NCBI RefSeq assembly: GCF_016863015.1
Contig: NZ_BOOB01000016.1
Span: forward strand, 62,001-126,000
Direction: 5' to 3'
Source of the DNA: Microbispora amethystogenes
Lineage (GTDB): Bacteria > Actinomycetota > Actinomycetes > Streptosporangiales > Streptosporangiaceae
DNA: 64,000 nucleotides
In this document: positions 7,873 to 17,319 of the stretch, in pieces
How positions within the stretch are numbered: position 1 is the stretch's first letter
Layout: every line of letters starts with the position of its first letter
Notes under the pieces: model-generated
Seen by the model: the letters and a program-made list of their open reading frames with translations, nothing else
The model's database searches: none
What the model was told of the DNA's origin: nothing
Position numbers and translations under genes: made by a program

Positions 7873-9498
7873 ATGCACGTCGTGGTCGCGGCCGGCGCCG
7901 AGGGGGGCGGGACGATCCGGCCGCTCGGCGGGACGGCGGACCGGGTGCCCGACCTCGCCGCGGCCGTCCGGTCGCTGGAGGCCGCCGAGCGGCCCCGCTG
8001 GGTCTTGGCCGACGCGCGCCGCGTCTACCCGGCCCTCCTGGCGGCCGGCGTACGGCTGTCGCGGTGTCACGACGTCGCGCTGACGGAGGGGCTGCTGCTG
8101 GGGGCCGACGCCCGCTATGGGGAGCCCCGGCAGGCACGGGCGGCCCACGCGCGCCTGCACGGCCTTCCGGTGCCCGAGGACCCGCACGAGGCCGCGGAGG
8201 GCCACCAGCCGGGCGGCACGCAGGCGAGCCTGTTCGAGCCCGCGCCGGCCGAGGACCCCGCGTCGGAGGCCGCCATGGTCGCCGAGGTGTTCGAGGATCA
8301 ACTGCGACGTGTCGCCCGCACGCCCGATCCCGGGCGGTTCCGCCTGCTCGTCGCCGCCGAGTCGGCCGGGGCGCTGGTCGCGGCCGAGATGCGGCACGAC
8401 GGCATGCCGTGGCGCGAGGACGTCCACGACGAGCTGCTGACCGGCCTGCTCGGGCCGCGCCCCGCCCACGGCATGCGGCCCGCGAAGCTCCAGGCGCTGG
8501 CCGACGAGGTGGCGGCCGCCTTCGGGCAGCCGGTGAACCCCGACTCCCCGCAGCAGATCGTCCGGGCGTTCAAGGCGGCGGGGATCGAGGTCCCGTCAAC
8601 TCGTTCGCACGTGCTCAAGGCGGTCGATCATCCGGCCGTCGCGCCGCTGCTCGCGTACAAGGAGCTGGCCCGCCTGCACAGTGCCCACGGCTGGGCCTGG
8701 GCCGCGCAGTGGGTCGGCGGCGGCCGCCTGCGCCCCGAATACGTCGTGGGCGGGGTGGTGAGCGGCCGGTGGGCCACCAGCGGCGGGGGCGCGCTGCAGA
8801 TCCCCAAGGTGATGCGCCGGGTCGTGGTGGCCGACGACGGCTGGACGCTCGTGGTCGCCGACGCCGCGCAACTCGAACCCCGGGTGCTGGCGGCGCTGTC
8901 CGGCGACCGGGGGCTCGCGCGGGCGGCCGGGGAGATCGACCTGTACGCCGCGCTGGCCGGGGCCTTCGGCGGCGCCCGCGACTCGGCCAAGGTCGCCATG
9001 CTGTCCGCGATGTACGGCGGGACCAGCGGCGACGCCTCCAAACTGCTGCCCGTGATGCGGCGGCGCTTCCCGAAGGCGTACGCGTTCGTGGAGGACGCCG
9101 CCCGCGCGGGGGAGGAGGGGCGGATCGTCCGGTCGTGGCTCGGCCGCACCTGCCCGCCGCCCTCGGAGCGGTGGCGCCGCCTGGTGGCCGGGCCGGAGGG
9201 CGCGCGGGCGGCCCGGGACCGGGGGAGGTTCACCCGCAACTTCGTCGTGCAGGCGACGGCGGCCGAGTGGGCGCTGACGCTCCTCGCGGTGCTGCGCGGG
9301 CAGCTTCCGGACCCGGCGCGGCTGGTGTTCTTCCAGCACGACGAGGTGATGGTGCACTGCCCGCTCGGCCTGGCCACCGAGGTCCGCGCGGCCGTCGGCC
9401 GGGCGGCGGACGAGGCCACCCGCCTGCTGTTCGGCGACACCCCGGTCCGCTTCCCGATGGAGGCGGCGGCGGTCGCCTGCTACGCCGACGCCAAGTGA
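7873..9498 (+). CDS. Bifunctional 3'-5' exonuclease/DNA polymerase (PolA-like)
   Basis: The 541-aa product is the short actinobacterial family-A polymerase. It has a degenerate N-terminal exonuclease-like region (residues ~1-230) and a polymerase domain. Motif A reads VVADAAQLEPRVLAAL, the O-helix (motif B) RDSAKVAMLSAMYGGTSG, and motif C FFQHDEVMVH, which keeps the catalytic HDE. It lacks the 5'-3' exonuclease domain of full-length Pol I, so an accessory repair or gap-filling role is likely. Its stop faces the kinase gene across 37 bp that hold a short CACACGGGCCGGAT tandem repeat. Confidence 0.88.
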   Translation: MHVVVAAGAEGGGTIRPLGGTADRVPDLAAAVRSLEAAERPRWVLADARRVYPALLAAGVRLSRCHDVALTEGLLLGADARYGEPRQARAAHARLHGLPVPEDPHEAAEGHQPGGTQASLFEPAPAEDPASEAAMVAEVFEDQLRRVARTPDPGRFRLLVAAESAGALVAAEMRHDGMPWREDVHDELLTGLLGPRPAHGMRPAKLQALADEVAAAFGQPVNPDSPQQIVRAFKAAGIEVPSTRSHVLKAVDHPAVAPLLAYKELARLHSAHGWAWAAQWVGGGRLRPEYVVGGVVSGRWATSGGGALQIPKVMRRVVVADDGWTLVVADAAQLEPRVLAALSGDRGLARAAGEIDLYAALAGAFGGARDSAKVAMLSAMYGGTSGDASKLLPVMRRRFPKAYAFVEDAARAGEEGRIVRSWLGRTCPPPSERWRRLVAGPEGARAARDRGRFTRNFVVQATAAEWALTLLAVLRGQLPDPARLVFFQHDEVMVHCPLGLATEVRAAVGRAADEATRLLFGDTPVRFPMEAAAVACYADAK

Positions 9499-9535
9499 CG
9501 GAGCCGGTCACACGGGCCGGATCACACGGGCCGGA

Positions 9536-11665
9536 TCACGCGGGGCGGAAGGTGTTCCACAGGGCCTGCCGCACCGGCGCGGCGGCCTCGGTCCAGTCGA
9601 AGTCGGGAGAGGCGAACATGACCGCGAAGGCCCGCCCGTCCGCCTCCAGGTAGCGGATGACCGCGTGGACGGTGACCTGGCTGGAGTTGGTGTAGGTGTA
9701 CTCCCAGTCGGCGGCGGGATAGTAGTAGTCCGCCGCCCCGAGCTGGATCTGCGTGTAGTCCGGGTAGTCCTTGATGTTCAGGTTCTGCTCCGCGGCCCGC
9801 AGCGCCTCCAGGCCGCCGTCGGGGATCTTCTTGACGGTGATGCTCTGCCCGGTGTCCTTGGGGCCGGAGAACCGGACGGTCCCGCCGTCGTCGGTCGTCG
9901 AGGTCCACGCCTGGGGCACCGCTATCGAGACTCCGCCCTCGGTCATGAGCCGGTAACCCTCGGGCACGCGTACGGCGGGCAGCGTGGCGGGCAGGGAGCG
10001 CCCGGCCGCTTTGGAGCCCGAAGCAGCGCCGGAGGCCGCCAGGCCGCGCGCCCCGGCCGTCTCTCCCGGATCCTCGGAACCACCCGGCAGCAGGACGAGC
10101 GCGATCGTGACGATCACCACGAGCACGGCGACGCCGGCCACGACGAGCAGCAGCCGGGCGCGGGGGTCGCGGTCCGCCCCGCGCTGGGTCTGCTCCTTGC
10201 GCCTGCGCCCCACCCGTGGACGCTGCGGGCCCGTGGCGACGGCGCCGGCGGCGCGGCCGGACCTCCGGCCGTTCCGCGTGCTCGTCTCGGGCGGTCCCGA
10301 GTCCTGGCCGGAAGCCGGTCCGGCGCCGTGACCGGAGCCGGGGTCGCCGCCGAGGTCGCCGGGCATGTCGCCCGGCGCGGGGGCCGGCCACATGCCCTCC
10401 TTCCGCCGCTCCGGCGCGTACGACGACCCGGACGGAGACGACAGCGGGTCGAACGCCGGAGCCTGGCCGAAGGGCGTGGCGGGCCCGAAGGCGGCGAAAG
10501 GCTCGAAGGCGGGCTCGGCGGCCGGACCCGGCGCCGAGGCGCCCGGTGTCCCGTTCACCGTGCCGTTCTGGACGCCGCCGGAGAGGCCGTTCTGGGTGAG
10601 CGGCACGCGGACCGGGCCCGAGGGCGTCTCGACGATGCGCGAGGGCAGCGGCCCGGAAGGGATGTCCAGCGGCGGCAGCAGCCCCGCCGGCATGGAGTTC
10701 TGCGGGGTCGGCATCGACGAGGGCGTGCCCGCCCGTCCGGGCAGCACGGCGCCGTGGCTGTGCAGGATCCGCTCCAGCATCTCCGCGACCTGCGCCGCCG
10801 GGAGGCGGTCGGCCGGGTTCTTGCGGAGCAGGCCCTCGATGACCGGCAGCAGCGCGCCCGCCCGGCGGGGCCGGCTGGGCTCCTGCGTCAGCACCGCGCC
10901 GAGGACGGCGACCGCGTCGGGTCCCTCGTACGGCGGGCGGCCCTCCACGGCGGCGTACAGAGTGGCCCCGAAGGACCACAGGTCGGCGGCGTGGGTGATC
11001 GTGCGGCCCTGCAGGCGCTCCGGCGGGATGTAGGCGGGCGAGCCCATCAGCAGGCCGGTCTGGGTGATCGTGACGTCGCCCTCGATGGCGGCGATGCCGA
11101 AGTCGGTGAGCACCACCCGGTCGGCGGTGAGCAGCACGTTGCCGGGCTTCACGTCCCGGTGCAGGATGCCGGCGGCGTGGGCGTGGCGCAGGGCGTCGAG
11201 CACCCGGACGCCGATCTCGGCGGCCTGCACGACGGGCAGCGGCCCGCCCTGCCGCACGGCCTGTTCGAGGGACCAGGCGCGGACCAGCTCCATGACGATC
11301 CACGGCCGCCCGTCCTCCTCGACCACGTCGTGGACGGTGACGATGCCGGGGTGGCTGAGGCGGGCCGCCGACCGCGCCTCGCGCAGCATGCGCCGGTGCG
11401 CCGACTGGGCGCCCGCCTGGTCGAGCCCGAACGGCATGAGCAGCTCCTTGACCGCGACGTCGCGGTCGAGCAGCACGTCGTGGGCGTGCCACACCATCCC
11501 CATGCCGCCGCGGCCCACGGGGGACAGCAGCCGGTAACGCCTCCCGACGAGACGGCCCTGCCCGTCGGGAACGCCGGCCGGGGGGCGCCCCGCGGGTCCC
11601 TGACCCTCTGGCATAGGGGGGACCATACCGAGCAGGCGATCGGTCGTCATAGAAAAGGTCCCCAA
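9536..11665 (-). CDS. Membrane-anchored Ser/Thr protein kinase (PknB-type)
   Basis: The 709-aa product has an N-terminal eukaryotic-type kinase domain with GRGGMG (P-loop), VAVKE (ATP-binding Lys), HRDVKPGN (catalytic loop), DFGIA and GSPAYIPPE. A Pro/Gly/Ser-rich linker follows, then one transmembrane helix (RLLLVVAGVAVLVVIVTIAL, residues about 503-525) and an extracellular domain of ~180 residues. That domain has no PASTA repeats; it begins near VRVPEGYRLMTEGGVSIAVP and looks like a mixed alpha/beta sensor. The kinase probably couples an outside signal to phosphorylation inside the cell. Starts at 11650 or 11614 are possible. It lies 101 bp downstream of the DUF1116 gene on the same strand and may be transcribed separately. 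Confidence 0.92.
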   Translation of the reverse strand: MGTFSMTTDRLLGMVPPMPEGQGPAGRPPAGVPDGQGRLVGRRYRLLSPVGRGGMGMVWHAHDVLLDRDVAVKELLMPFGLDQAGAQSAHRRMLREARSAARLSHPGIVTVHDVVEEDGRPWIVMELVRAWSLEQAVRQGGPLPVVQAAEIGVRVLDALRHAHAAGILHRDVKPGNVLLTADRVVLTDFGIAAIEGDVTITQTGLLMGSPAYIPPERLQGRTITHAADLWSFGATLYAAVEGRPPYEGPDAVAVLGAVLTQEPSRPRRAGALLPVIEGLLRKNPADRLPAAQVAEMLERILHSHGAVLPGRAGTPSSMPTPQNSMPAGLLPPLDIPSGPLPSRIVETPSGPVRVPLTQNGLSGGVQNGTVNGTPGASAPGPAAEPAFEPFAAFGPATPFGQAPAFDPLSSPSGSSYAPERRKEGMWPAPAPGDMPGDLGGDPGSGHGAGPASGQDSGPPETSTRNGRRSGRAAGAVATGPQRPRVGRRRKEQTQRGADRDPRARLLLVVAGVAVLVVIVTIALVLLPGGSEDPGETAGARGLAASGAASGSKAAGRSLPATLPAVRVPEGYRLMTEGGVSIAVPQAWTSTTDDGGTVRFSGPKDTGQSITVKKIPDGGLEALRAAEQNLNIKDYPDYTQIQLGAADYYYPAADWEYTYTNSSQVTVHAVIRYLEADGRAFAVMFASPDFDWTEAAAPVRQALWNTFRPA

Positions 11666-11766
11666 TTCACGCTCGATCCGCAGGATCCCCCGTCCGGACC
11701 GTGCGAATTGCTCCGGATATCTGAGACTGACGACGATATTACGGTCTGATGACGGTCAAAGGGAAT

Positions 11767-13152
11767 TCATGCGGCGGCCAGCGCGTCGAGGGCGGCCGTG
11801 AAGACCCCGGCCGGTGGGCTGACCAGCCCCGCCCCCACCTGCCCCGTCCCGGCGACGCGGCCCGCGATGCCGGTGTTCACGACCGGCAGCACACCGGTCC
11901 TCGCCACGAGGGCGACGTCGATGCCGGCGGGCGTGCCCCGGAAGCCCAGCCCCGGGATCTGGTACGCCGGGTGCTCGGCCAGCGTGATCTCGTACATCGA
12001 GGTCGTGGCCGCGACGGCGTCGGCCACCTCGCCGCCGACGAACCGGACGATCGCCGGGGCCGCCGCCATCGCGAAGCCGCCGAGCCCGACGGTCTCGGTG
12101 ATCGTGGAGTCGCCGATGTCGGGGTTGGCGTCGTCCGGCCCGTATCCGCCGAGGTAGAGCCCGTCGGGCACCCCGGCCGGCCCGGTGAACCACCGGTCGC
12201 CGAGCCCCGACACCTGTATTCCGAAATCCGTTCCGTTGCGGGCCATCGCCACGACCAGGCTCGATCCCGGCACGCCGCGCGCCGCGTCGGCCGCGGCTTT
12301 CGCCGCCGCCATTCCCGCGTTCAGGAAGAAATGATCGTTTCCATTGACGAAACGCAGCACCTCCGCCGCGCGGCCCGGGGCGGCCTCCACGACCGCGGGG
12401 GCGATCTCCCGTACCAGCAGGGAGGTCGCCGCCCGGTTCCGGTTGTGCAGCTCGTCGCCCATCTGCAGGGCCTGCGCGACCAGCGTGCGCAGGTCGAGGG
12501 GCCCGCACCGCTCCAGGGCCGCCGCGAGCGCCGGCCCGAGCACCTCGCCCATCCAGCGCAGCCGCTCGATCACCTCGGGTCCGTACGCGCCGTACCGGAG
12601 GACCTTGCCCAGGCCCTCGTTGAGGGAGCAGTAGGCCGTGGCGCCGTGCTCGGCGTCGGCGACCTCCAGCATCCACATGGACGGGCTGACCACCCCCGCC
12701 ATCGGGCCGACCGTGCGGTGGTGGTGGCAGGAGTCCAGGGTGATCCCCGCGCCGGAGGCGAGGCGCTCCGCCGCCTCCTCCGGGGTGGCGGCGAGGCCCT
12801 CGAAGAGCATCGCGCCGATGAGCGCCCCCCGCATCGGCCCGGAGGCCCGTTCCCAGGTGATCGGCGGACCGGCGTGGAAGAACGTCCCGGCCTCCAGGCC
12901 CAGCGCCTCGCGGGCCGGCCGTACGCCGGTGAGCATGGGCCGCGCGGACAGCATCCTCCCCACGGCCGTCGCGTTGGCCTGTACGCGCCGGGGGTCGGCG
13001 AGCACCCGGGCGAGTGACGCGGCGACACCCGGGGCCGGCGGGCGCCAGTCGACCCGCCGCTGCGGCACGGCCTGCCGGTCCAGCGCCTCGGCGAGCACCT
13101 CGGCGCCCACGGTGATGACGCGCGGCTCGCCGTACAGCATGGAGAGGGTCAT
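11767..13152 (-). CDS. allG: DUF1116 (YlbE/AllG-like) subunit of a carbamoyltransferase-type complex
   Basis: The 461-aa product matches the DUF1116 family. Recognisable segments are AGTFFHAGPPITWERASGPM, GITLDSCHHHRTVGPMAGVVSPSMWM, NEGLGKVLRYGAYG, NRNRAATSLL, VNGNDHFFLN, and DIGDSTITETVGLGGFAMAAAPAIVRFVGG. In E. coli the homologue sits with fdrA and a DUF2877 gene; that trio has been assigned oxamate carbamoyltransferase activity in allantoin fermentation (recalled, not checked here). It is the third gene of a minus-strand unit (DUF2877, FdrA, DUF1116), 47 bp after FdrA, so co-transcription is likely. The true substrate in this organism may be another N-carbamoyl compound. Confidence 0.88.
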   Translation of the reverse strand: MTLSMLYGEPRVITVGAEVLAEALDRQAVPQRRVDWRPPAPGVAASLARVLADPRRVQANATAVGRMLSARPMLTGVRPAREALGLEAGTFFHAGPPITWERASGPMRGALIGAMLFEGLAATPEEAAERLASGAGITLDSCHHHRTVGPMAGVVSPSMWMLEVADAEHGATAYCSLNEGLGKVLRYGAYGPEVIERLRWMGEVLGPALAAALERCGPLDLRTLVAQALQMGDELHNRNRAATSLLVREIAPAVVEAAPGRAAEVLRFVNGNDHFFLNAGMAAAKAAADAARGVPGSSLVVAMARNGTDFGIQVSGLGDRWFTGPAGVPDGLYLGGYGPDDANPDIGDSTITETVGLGGFAMAAAPAIVRFVGGEVADAVAATTSMYEITLAEHPAYQIPGLGFRGTPAGIDVALVARTGVLPVVNTGIAGRVAGTGQVGAGLVSPPAGVFTAALDALAAA

Positions 13153-13199
13153 CGGCTACCTCCGGTGAACCGGGTGGGACTGCTGGGCGGCACGGCCCG

Positions 13200-14582
13200 T
13201 CAGCCGTCCGCCAGGCGGCGGGCGTGCCGCGCCGCCGCCGCGTTGGAGGTGAAGACGGCCGCGCCGGCCTCGTTCAGGCGCGCGGCCTGGGCGCGCAGCC
13301 CCTGCGGGTCGCCGTCCGCGCCGACCAGCGCGACCACCACGTCCACCCCCCGGGCGACGGCGTCGCGGACCTCGGGCGCGAGCCAGGAGGACGGATCGGG
13401 GTCGGCGCCGTGCCCGAGCACCACGTCGAGCAGCACGACGCCCGAGGCGACGCCGCGCAGCGCCTCCCGGCGCAGCGACGGGTCGATCATGGGATGGGCC
13501 CGACCCCGCGTGTACGCGTCGTCCCCGAAGTCGACGAAACCCGCCTCCGTGGCCGTGTCCGCACCGGCGATGAGGGCGGCCTCGGCACACAGCGTGCCGC
13601 CGGAGTAGAGCCCCCGCAGCGGGCGCCGCCCCTCGCGGGCGGGCGCCTCGCCGGCGGGCCAGCACGGCCACTCGGGCACGTCCCGGCCGAGGGCGCGCAG
13701 CGCCTTCTCCGCGACGGCGGTCAGGTCGTCCTCCCCCGGCCCGAGCAGCGCGGCGACGACCGGGGTGGCCAGGCCGAGGTCCCGTACGGCGCGGGCCGCC
13801 TCGGGGGCGGGCGGCTTGGAGACCAGCACGATCAGCTCGGTCGCCGGGTCCTCGTCCAGCGCGCGCAGGGCCTGCACGGCCGAGCGCCCGCCCACCTCGG
13901 CGGACAGGTCCCGGCCGCCCACGCCGAGCACGTGCGACACGCCGACGCCGGCGATGTCGAGCAGGCAGGTCACCTGCTGGGCGCCGGTGCCCGAGGCCGC
14001 CACGACCCCCACCGGGCCGGGCCGCAGCACGTTGGCGAAGCCCAGACCGGCCCCGCCCACGACGGCGGTGCCGCAGTCGGGGCCCATGACGAGCACGCCC
14101 CTGGCCCGCGCCCGGTCCTTGAGCAGGATCTCCTGCTCGACGGGCACGTTGTCACTGAAGATCATGACCGAGAGCCCGGCCTCCACGGCGTCGAGCGCCT
14201 CGGCGAAGGCGTGCTCGCCGGGCACGCTCACCAGCGCCACGGTCGCCTCCCACGACCGCGCCGCCGACCGGACGGTGCGGGGCGGCGCCTCGTCACGGGC
14301 CTTCCCGCCCCCACTCCCGGTCGTGGCGAGCTGCCGCTCCAGCTCGGCGGCGGCCTCGCCGAGATCGGCGGACGTGGCCGCCCTGATCGCCACCAGCAGG
14401 TCGCCGGGGGTCGTGGGCGGGACCTCGAAGCCGAGGTCGCGGGCGAGACCGGCGTTGAGATCCGTGCCCATCGCGACGACGGCGACGGCCACCTCCGGCC
14501 GGGCGGTGAGCGCCTGGCTCACCCGCATCAGCGTCACCGAGTCGTGGTAGACGCCGGGGCGGACCTCGACGAGATCGGTCAC
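13200..14582 (-). CDS. fdrA: FdrA (AllF-like) subunit, acyl-CoA synthetase fold carbamoyltransferase
   Basis: The 460-aa product aligns by eye with E. coli FdrA along its length: YHDSVTLMRVSQAL, SVPGEHAFAEALDA, VMIFSDNVPVEQEILLKDRA, VLVMGPDCGTA, GVVAASGTGAQQVTCLL, GVGGRDLSAEVGG, LVSKPPAPE, GLYSGGTLCAEAAL, and FVDFGDDAYTRGRAHPMIDP. The fold is that of succinyl-CoA synthetase, which uses phospho-intermediates, fitting transfer between carbamoyl phosphate and an amide or ureido acid. GTG 14582 is chosen because it overlaps the DUF2877 stop in a 4-bp GTGA, showing translational coupling; the reading frame stays open upstream, but that part has no family similarity. The protein is shorter than the E. 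coli homologue at the C-terminus. Confidence 0.9.
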   Translation of the reverse strand: MTDLVEVRPGVYHDSVTLMRVSQALTARPEVAVAVVAMGTDLNAGLARDLGFEVPPTTPGDLLVAIRAATSADLGEAAAELERQLATTGSGGGKARDEAPPRTVRSAARSWEATVALVSVPGEHAFAEALDAVEAGLSVMIFSDNVPVEQEILLKDRARARGVLVMGPDCGTAVVGGAGLGFANVLRPGPVGVVAASGTGAQQVTCLLDIAGVGVSHVLGVGGRDLSAEVGGRSAVQALRALDEDPATELIVLVSKPPAPEAARAVRDLGLATPVVAALLGPGEDDLTAVAEKALRALGRDVPEWPCWPAGEAPAREGRRPLRGLYSGGTLCAEAALIAGADTATEAGFVDFGDDAYTRGRAHPMIDPSLRREALRGVASGVVLLDVVLGHGADPDPSSWLAPEVRDAVARGVDVVVALVGADGDPQGLRAQAARLNEAGAAVFTSNAAAARHARRLADG

Positions 14583-15526
14583 GGCCGCTCCCGGCGGGCC
14601 GGGCCGGTCGGGCCGCCGGCGGCACCGGTGCCGAGAAGCGACAGGACGGCCGACACGCCGATCTGGACGCCCCACGCCAGGTCGGCGCCGGAGGTGTGGC
14701 CGAGGCGGAGCAGGCGGTTGACGGCGGGTTCCGGCGGTTGGTGCCCGGCCGCCGCCCGCAGCACGCCGAGGACTTCCGGGCTCGCCTCGCCCCTGGCCGC
14801 GCAGTGCAGCAGGGTCGCCGAGATGGAGGTGGTCCTGGTGCGGGCGTCGAAGGTGACCGCGGCGGCGAGCCAGTCCGCCAGCCACACCGCGCGCGGGGCC
14901 CCGGCGGCCCGGCCGAGGTGGCGCAGCGCGACCAGCAGCCCCGCGAGCATGTCGTCGCCGCTCGGCGTGAGCCCGGGGCCGAGGCCGATGAGCTGCTCGG
15001 CCGCCGTGATGCTCTCCACCAGCGAGCCGCGCAGGCAGCCCCGCTCCAGCAGCGCCGGGGCCCCGGCCGGGTCCAGCCCCGGCCGCCTCGGCGAGGCCGC
15101 GCGGATCCCGGCCAGCACCGCGGGGGCGGCCGCCAGCCGTGCGGGGTCGGCGGGAGCGAGCGCGGGAGCGGGGTCCCACCAGCGGCGGACGCCGACGGAC
15201 AGGCCGCCGATCTCGATGGAGCCGTCGCCGACCCAGCCGTCGTCGCCGGCCGACACCCCGTCGAGGGACTCGCCGAGCAGCACCGCGTTGGGCAGGCGGA
15301 CGCCCTCACCCGTGACCACGGCGATCACGTGCGGCTCGCACTCGCTCCTGACCTCCAGGTAGAGCGCGAGCGGGAAGGCCGCGAGCACCCGTGCCGGGCG
15401 GCGGGGGGACTCCAGGGCGGGCCGTACGGCGACGCTCGCCGCGCCGCTCACATAGGACGGGGCCGCCGGGGGACGGGGAGCGGGCGCCGCCGTCCGCCGC
15501 CCCTTCTGGCGCGTGCCAACACTCAC
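14579..15526 (-). CDS. allH: DUF2877 (YlbF/AllH-like) subunit of the carbamoyltransferase-type complex
   Basis: The 315-aa product belongs to DUF2877, the third partner that accompanies FdrA and DUF1116 proteins. The hallmark GLGPGLTPSGDDMLAGLLVALRH lies around residues 178-200, followed by TSISATLLHCAARGE and LLRLGHTSGADLAWGVQIG. The first ~40 residues are low-complexity (Pro/Ala/Arg-rich), so a later start is possible. It is the first gene of the unit and is divergent from the PucR regulator. The 168-bp gap carries a 12-bp perfect palindrome. PucR regulators control purine and ureide catabolism, so this complex probably acts in N-compound breakdown. Confidence 0.86.
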   Translation of the reverse strand: MSVGTRQKGRRTAAPAPRPPAAPSYVSGAASVAVRPALESPRRPARVLAAFPLALYLEVRSECEPHVIAVVTGEGVRLPNAVLLGESLDGVSAGDDGWVGDGSIEIGGLSVGVRRWWDPAPALAPADPARLAAAPAVLAGIRAASPRRPGLDPAGAPALLERGCLRGSLVESITAAEQLIGLGPGLTPSGDDMLAGLLVALRHLGRAAGAPRAVWLADWLAAAVTFDARTRTTSISATLLHCAARGEASPEVLGVLRAAAGHQPPEPAVNRLLRLGHTSGADLAWGVQIGVSAVLSLLGTGAAGGPTGPARRERP

Positions 15527-15575
15527 CGGGACCTCCCTCGCCAGTCGTTGCCGACGCTAAGGCCCGCTTTCCCCC

Positions 15576-15587
15576 CTCCGTACGGAG
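15576..15587. promoter_or_regulatory. 12-bp palindrome in the divergent DUF2877-pucR region
   Basis: CTCCGTACGGAG is a perfect palindrome 50 bp upstream of the DUF2877 start and 108 bp before the PucR start. It is flanked by CCCCC on one side and AAAGG on the other. It is a plausible regulator-binding site, possibly for PucR itself. No second copy was found upstream of the permease or the carbamate kinase operon. Confidence 0.4.
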
Positions 15588-15694
15588 AAAGGTGCCAACA
15601 GTCGGCCGAATGCTTGGCTCTTCCTGACAGGACCGGCGTCGGGCAGAATCACCGTGAGACGTCCCGAGCACGTCGACACTCCCCGGAGACGCCC

Positions 15695-17290
15695 TTGCGC
15701 AACGACCCCGCTCCGCCCGCGATGCGGCTGGCCAGCACCGGCACGATCCTGCACGGGGTGTCGGTGGGCGAGGTGCTCGGTGTGTCCACGCTCGCGGACG
15801 CCCGCCTGATCGCCGGCGGGGACGGGCTCGGCCGCATCGTGCAGCGCCTCAACGTGATGGAGGTGCCCGACATCCTCGCCTGGGTGAAGCCGCACGAACT
15901 GCTGCTCACCACGGGCTACCCGCTGCGCAACACCCCGCAGTCGCTCGACCGGCTCGTGACCGACCTGGACGAGCGGGGTCTCGCGGCCCTGGCGATCAAA
16001 CTCGGGCGCTACCTGGACGAACTGCCGGGGGAGATGGTCGAGCAGGCCGACCGGCTGGGCTTCCCGCTGATCCTGCTCCCCAATGACGTGGGGTTCGACG
16101 ACATCCTCAACCAGGTGCTCACCGACATCCTCAACCGGCAGGCCGCGATCCTCGCCAGGACCGAGGAGGCCCACCGGGCGCTCGTGCAGATCGTGCTGGC
16201 CGGGGGCGGGATGCGGGAGGTCACCGCCGAGGTGGCCGGGCTGCTCCGGGTGGCGGTGGGCGCGATCGACGCCTCCGGGCACTTCCTCGCGGCGGCCGGG
16301 GAGGCGCCCCAGGTGGCGCGGCTGCGGGAGATCAACGCCCCGGGACGGACGCCCGCGCAGCCCTCCGGGAACGGCCACCACGCGAGCGTGCCGATCGTCG
16401 CGGGCGGCCACCACCACGGGAGGATCGCGGCCTACAGCGTCCACGGCACGCTCACCCCGAGCGACGTGGGCATCCTGGAGAGGGCCGCGACCGTGGCCGC
16501 GCTGGTGATCACCAAGCAGGAGGCGGTCACCGCCGTCGAGAGCAAGTACCGCGCCGACTTCCTGCGGGACGTGCTGACCGGCCGGGGCGGGCTGCGGGTG
16601 GCCGAGCGCGCCCAGGCGTTCGGCTGGGACCTGGAGCGCCCAGTGAGCGTGATGGTGGCGGAGATCGACCCGGACGCCGAGGAGCGGCCCCTCCAGGACC
16701 GCATGTGCGCGGCCTGGCAGGCGTCGGTGCGCAAGCACGACCCGCGCGGCGCGGTGGCGGGCTTCTCCCACGAGGTCGTGGCGATCGTCGGGGCGTCCGC
16801 CGACCCCGCGCGGGTGGCGCGTGACGCGCTCGCGGGGATCTCCGACGGCACGTTCTCCACCGGGCTCAGCCGGGTCGCCTCCGGGGTGGACTCGCTGCCC
16901 GGCGCGTACAACCAGGCGCTGAAGGCCGCCCGGGTGGGCCGCCAGCTGCACGGGGCGGGCGCGGTCGCCCACTTCGACGAGCTGGGGGTCTACCGGCTGC
17001 TGTCGCTCGTCAGCGACACCGACGAGCTGCACTCCTTCGTACGGGAGACCCTGGGCCCGCTCGCGTCGGACGACGACGCCGAGAACGCCGACCTGCGCCG
17101 CACCCTGCAGGCGCTGCTGGAGACCAACCTCAACGTCGCCGAGACCGCCAGGCGGCTGCACTTCCACTACAACACCCTGCGTTACCGCATCGGGAAGCTG
17201 GAGCGCCTGCTCGGCAACTTCACCGAGGACGCGCACCTGCGGCTCAACCTCACCCTCGCCCTGCACGTGCTGCGCATGCGCGGCATCTGA
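15695..17290 (+). CDS. pucR: PucR-family transcriptional regulator
   Basis: The 531-aa product has the PucR layout. An N-terminal purine-catabolism domain reads GVSVGEVLGVSTLADARLIAGG through VMEVPDILAWVKPHELLLTTGYPL. A middle GAF-like region follows, and the C-terminal helix-turn-helix reads LRRTLQALLETNLNVAETARRLHFHYNTLRYRIGKLERLLG. PucR proteins are usually activators of purine, ureide or related catabolic genes. TTG 15695 is chosen because CGGAGA sits 6-7 nt upstream; ATG 15722 is an alternative. It is divergent from the FdrA complex and precedes the permease and Mo hydroxylase genes, so it is the obvious candidate controller of both. Confidence 0.92.
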   Translation: MRNDPAPPAMRLASTGTILHGVSVGEVLGVSTLADARLIAGGDGLGRIVQRLNVMEVPDILAWVKPHELLLTTGYPLRNTPQSLDRLVTDLDERGLAALAIKLGRYLDELPGEMVEQADRLGFPLILLPNDVGFDDILNQVLTDILNRQAAILARTEEAHRALVQIVLAGGGMREVTAEVAGLLRVAVGAIDASGHFLAAAGEAPQVARLREINAPGRTPAQPSGNGHHASVPIVAGGHHHGRIAAYSVHGTLTPSDVGILERAATVAALVITKQEAVTAVESKYRADFLRDVLTGRGGLRVAERAQAFGWDLERPVSVMVAEIDPDAEERPLQDRMCAAWQASVRKHDPRGAVAGFSHEVVAIVGASADPARVARDALAGISDGTFSTGLSRVASGVDSLPGAYNQALKAARVGRQLHGAGAVAHFDELGVYRLLSLVSDTDELHSFVRETLGPLASDDDAENADLRRTLQALLETNLNVAETARRLHFHYNTLRYRIGKLERLLGNFTEDAHLRLNLTLALHVLRMRGI

Positions 17291-17319
17291 GTCCCTAAGC
17301 CGGCCCCTAAGCTGGCGCC

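Noticed and set aside
9509-9541. Tandem repeat CACACGGGCCGGAT between convergent genes as an attachment site
   Set aside because: Only two to three short copies, no integrase or tRNA nearby; probably simple slippage and partly coding.
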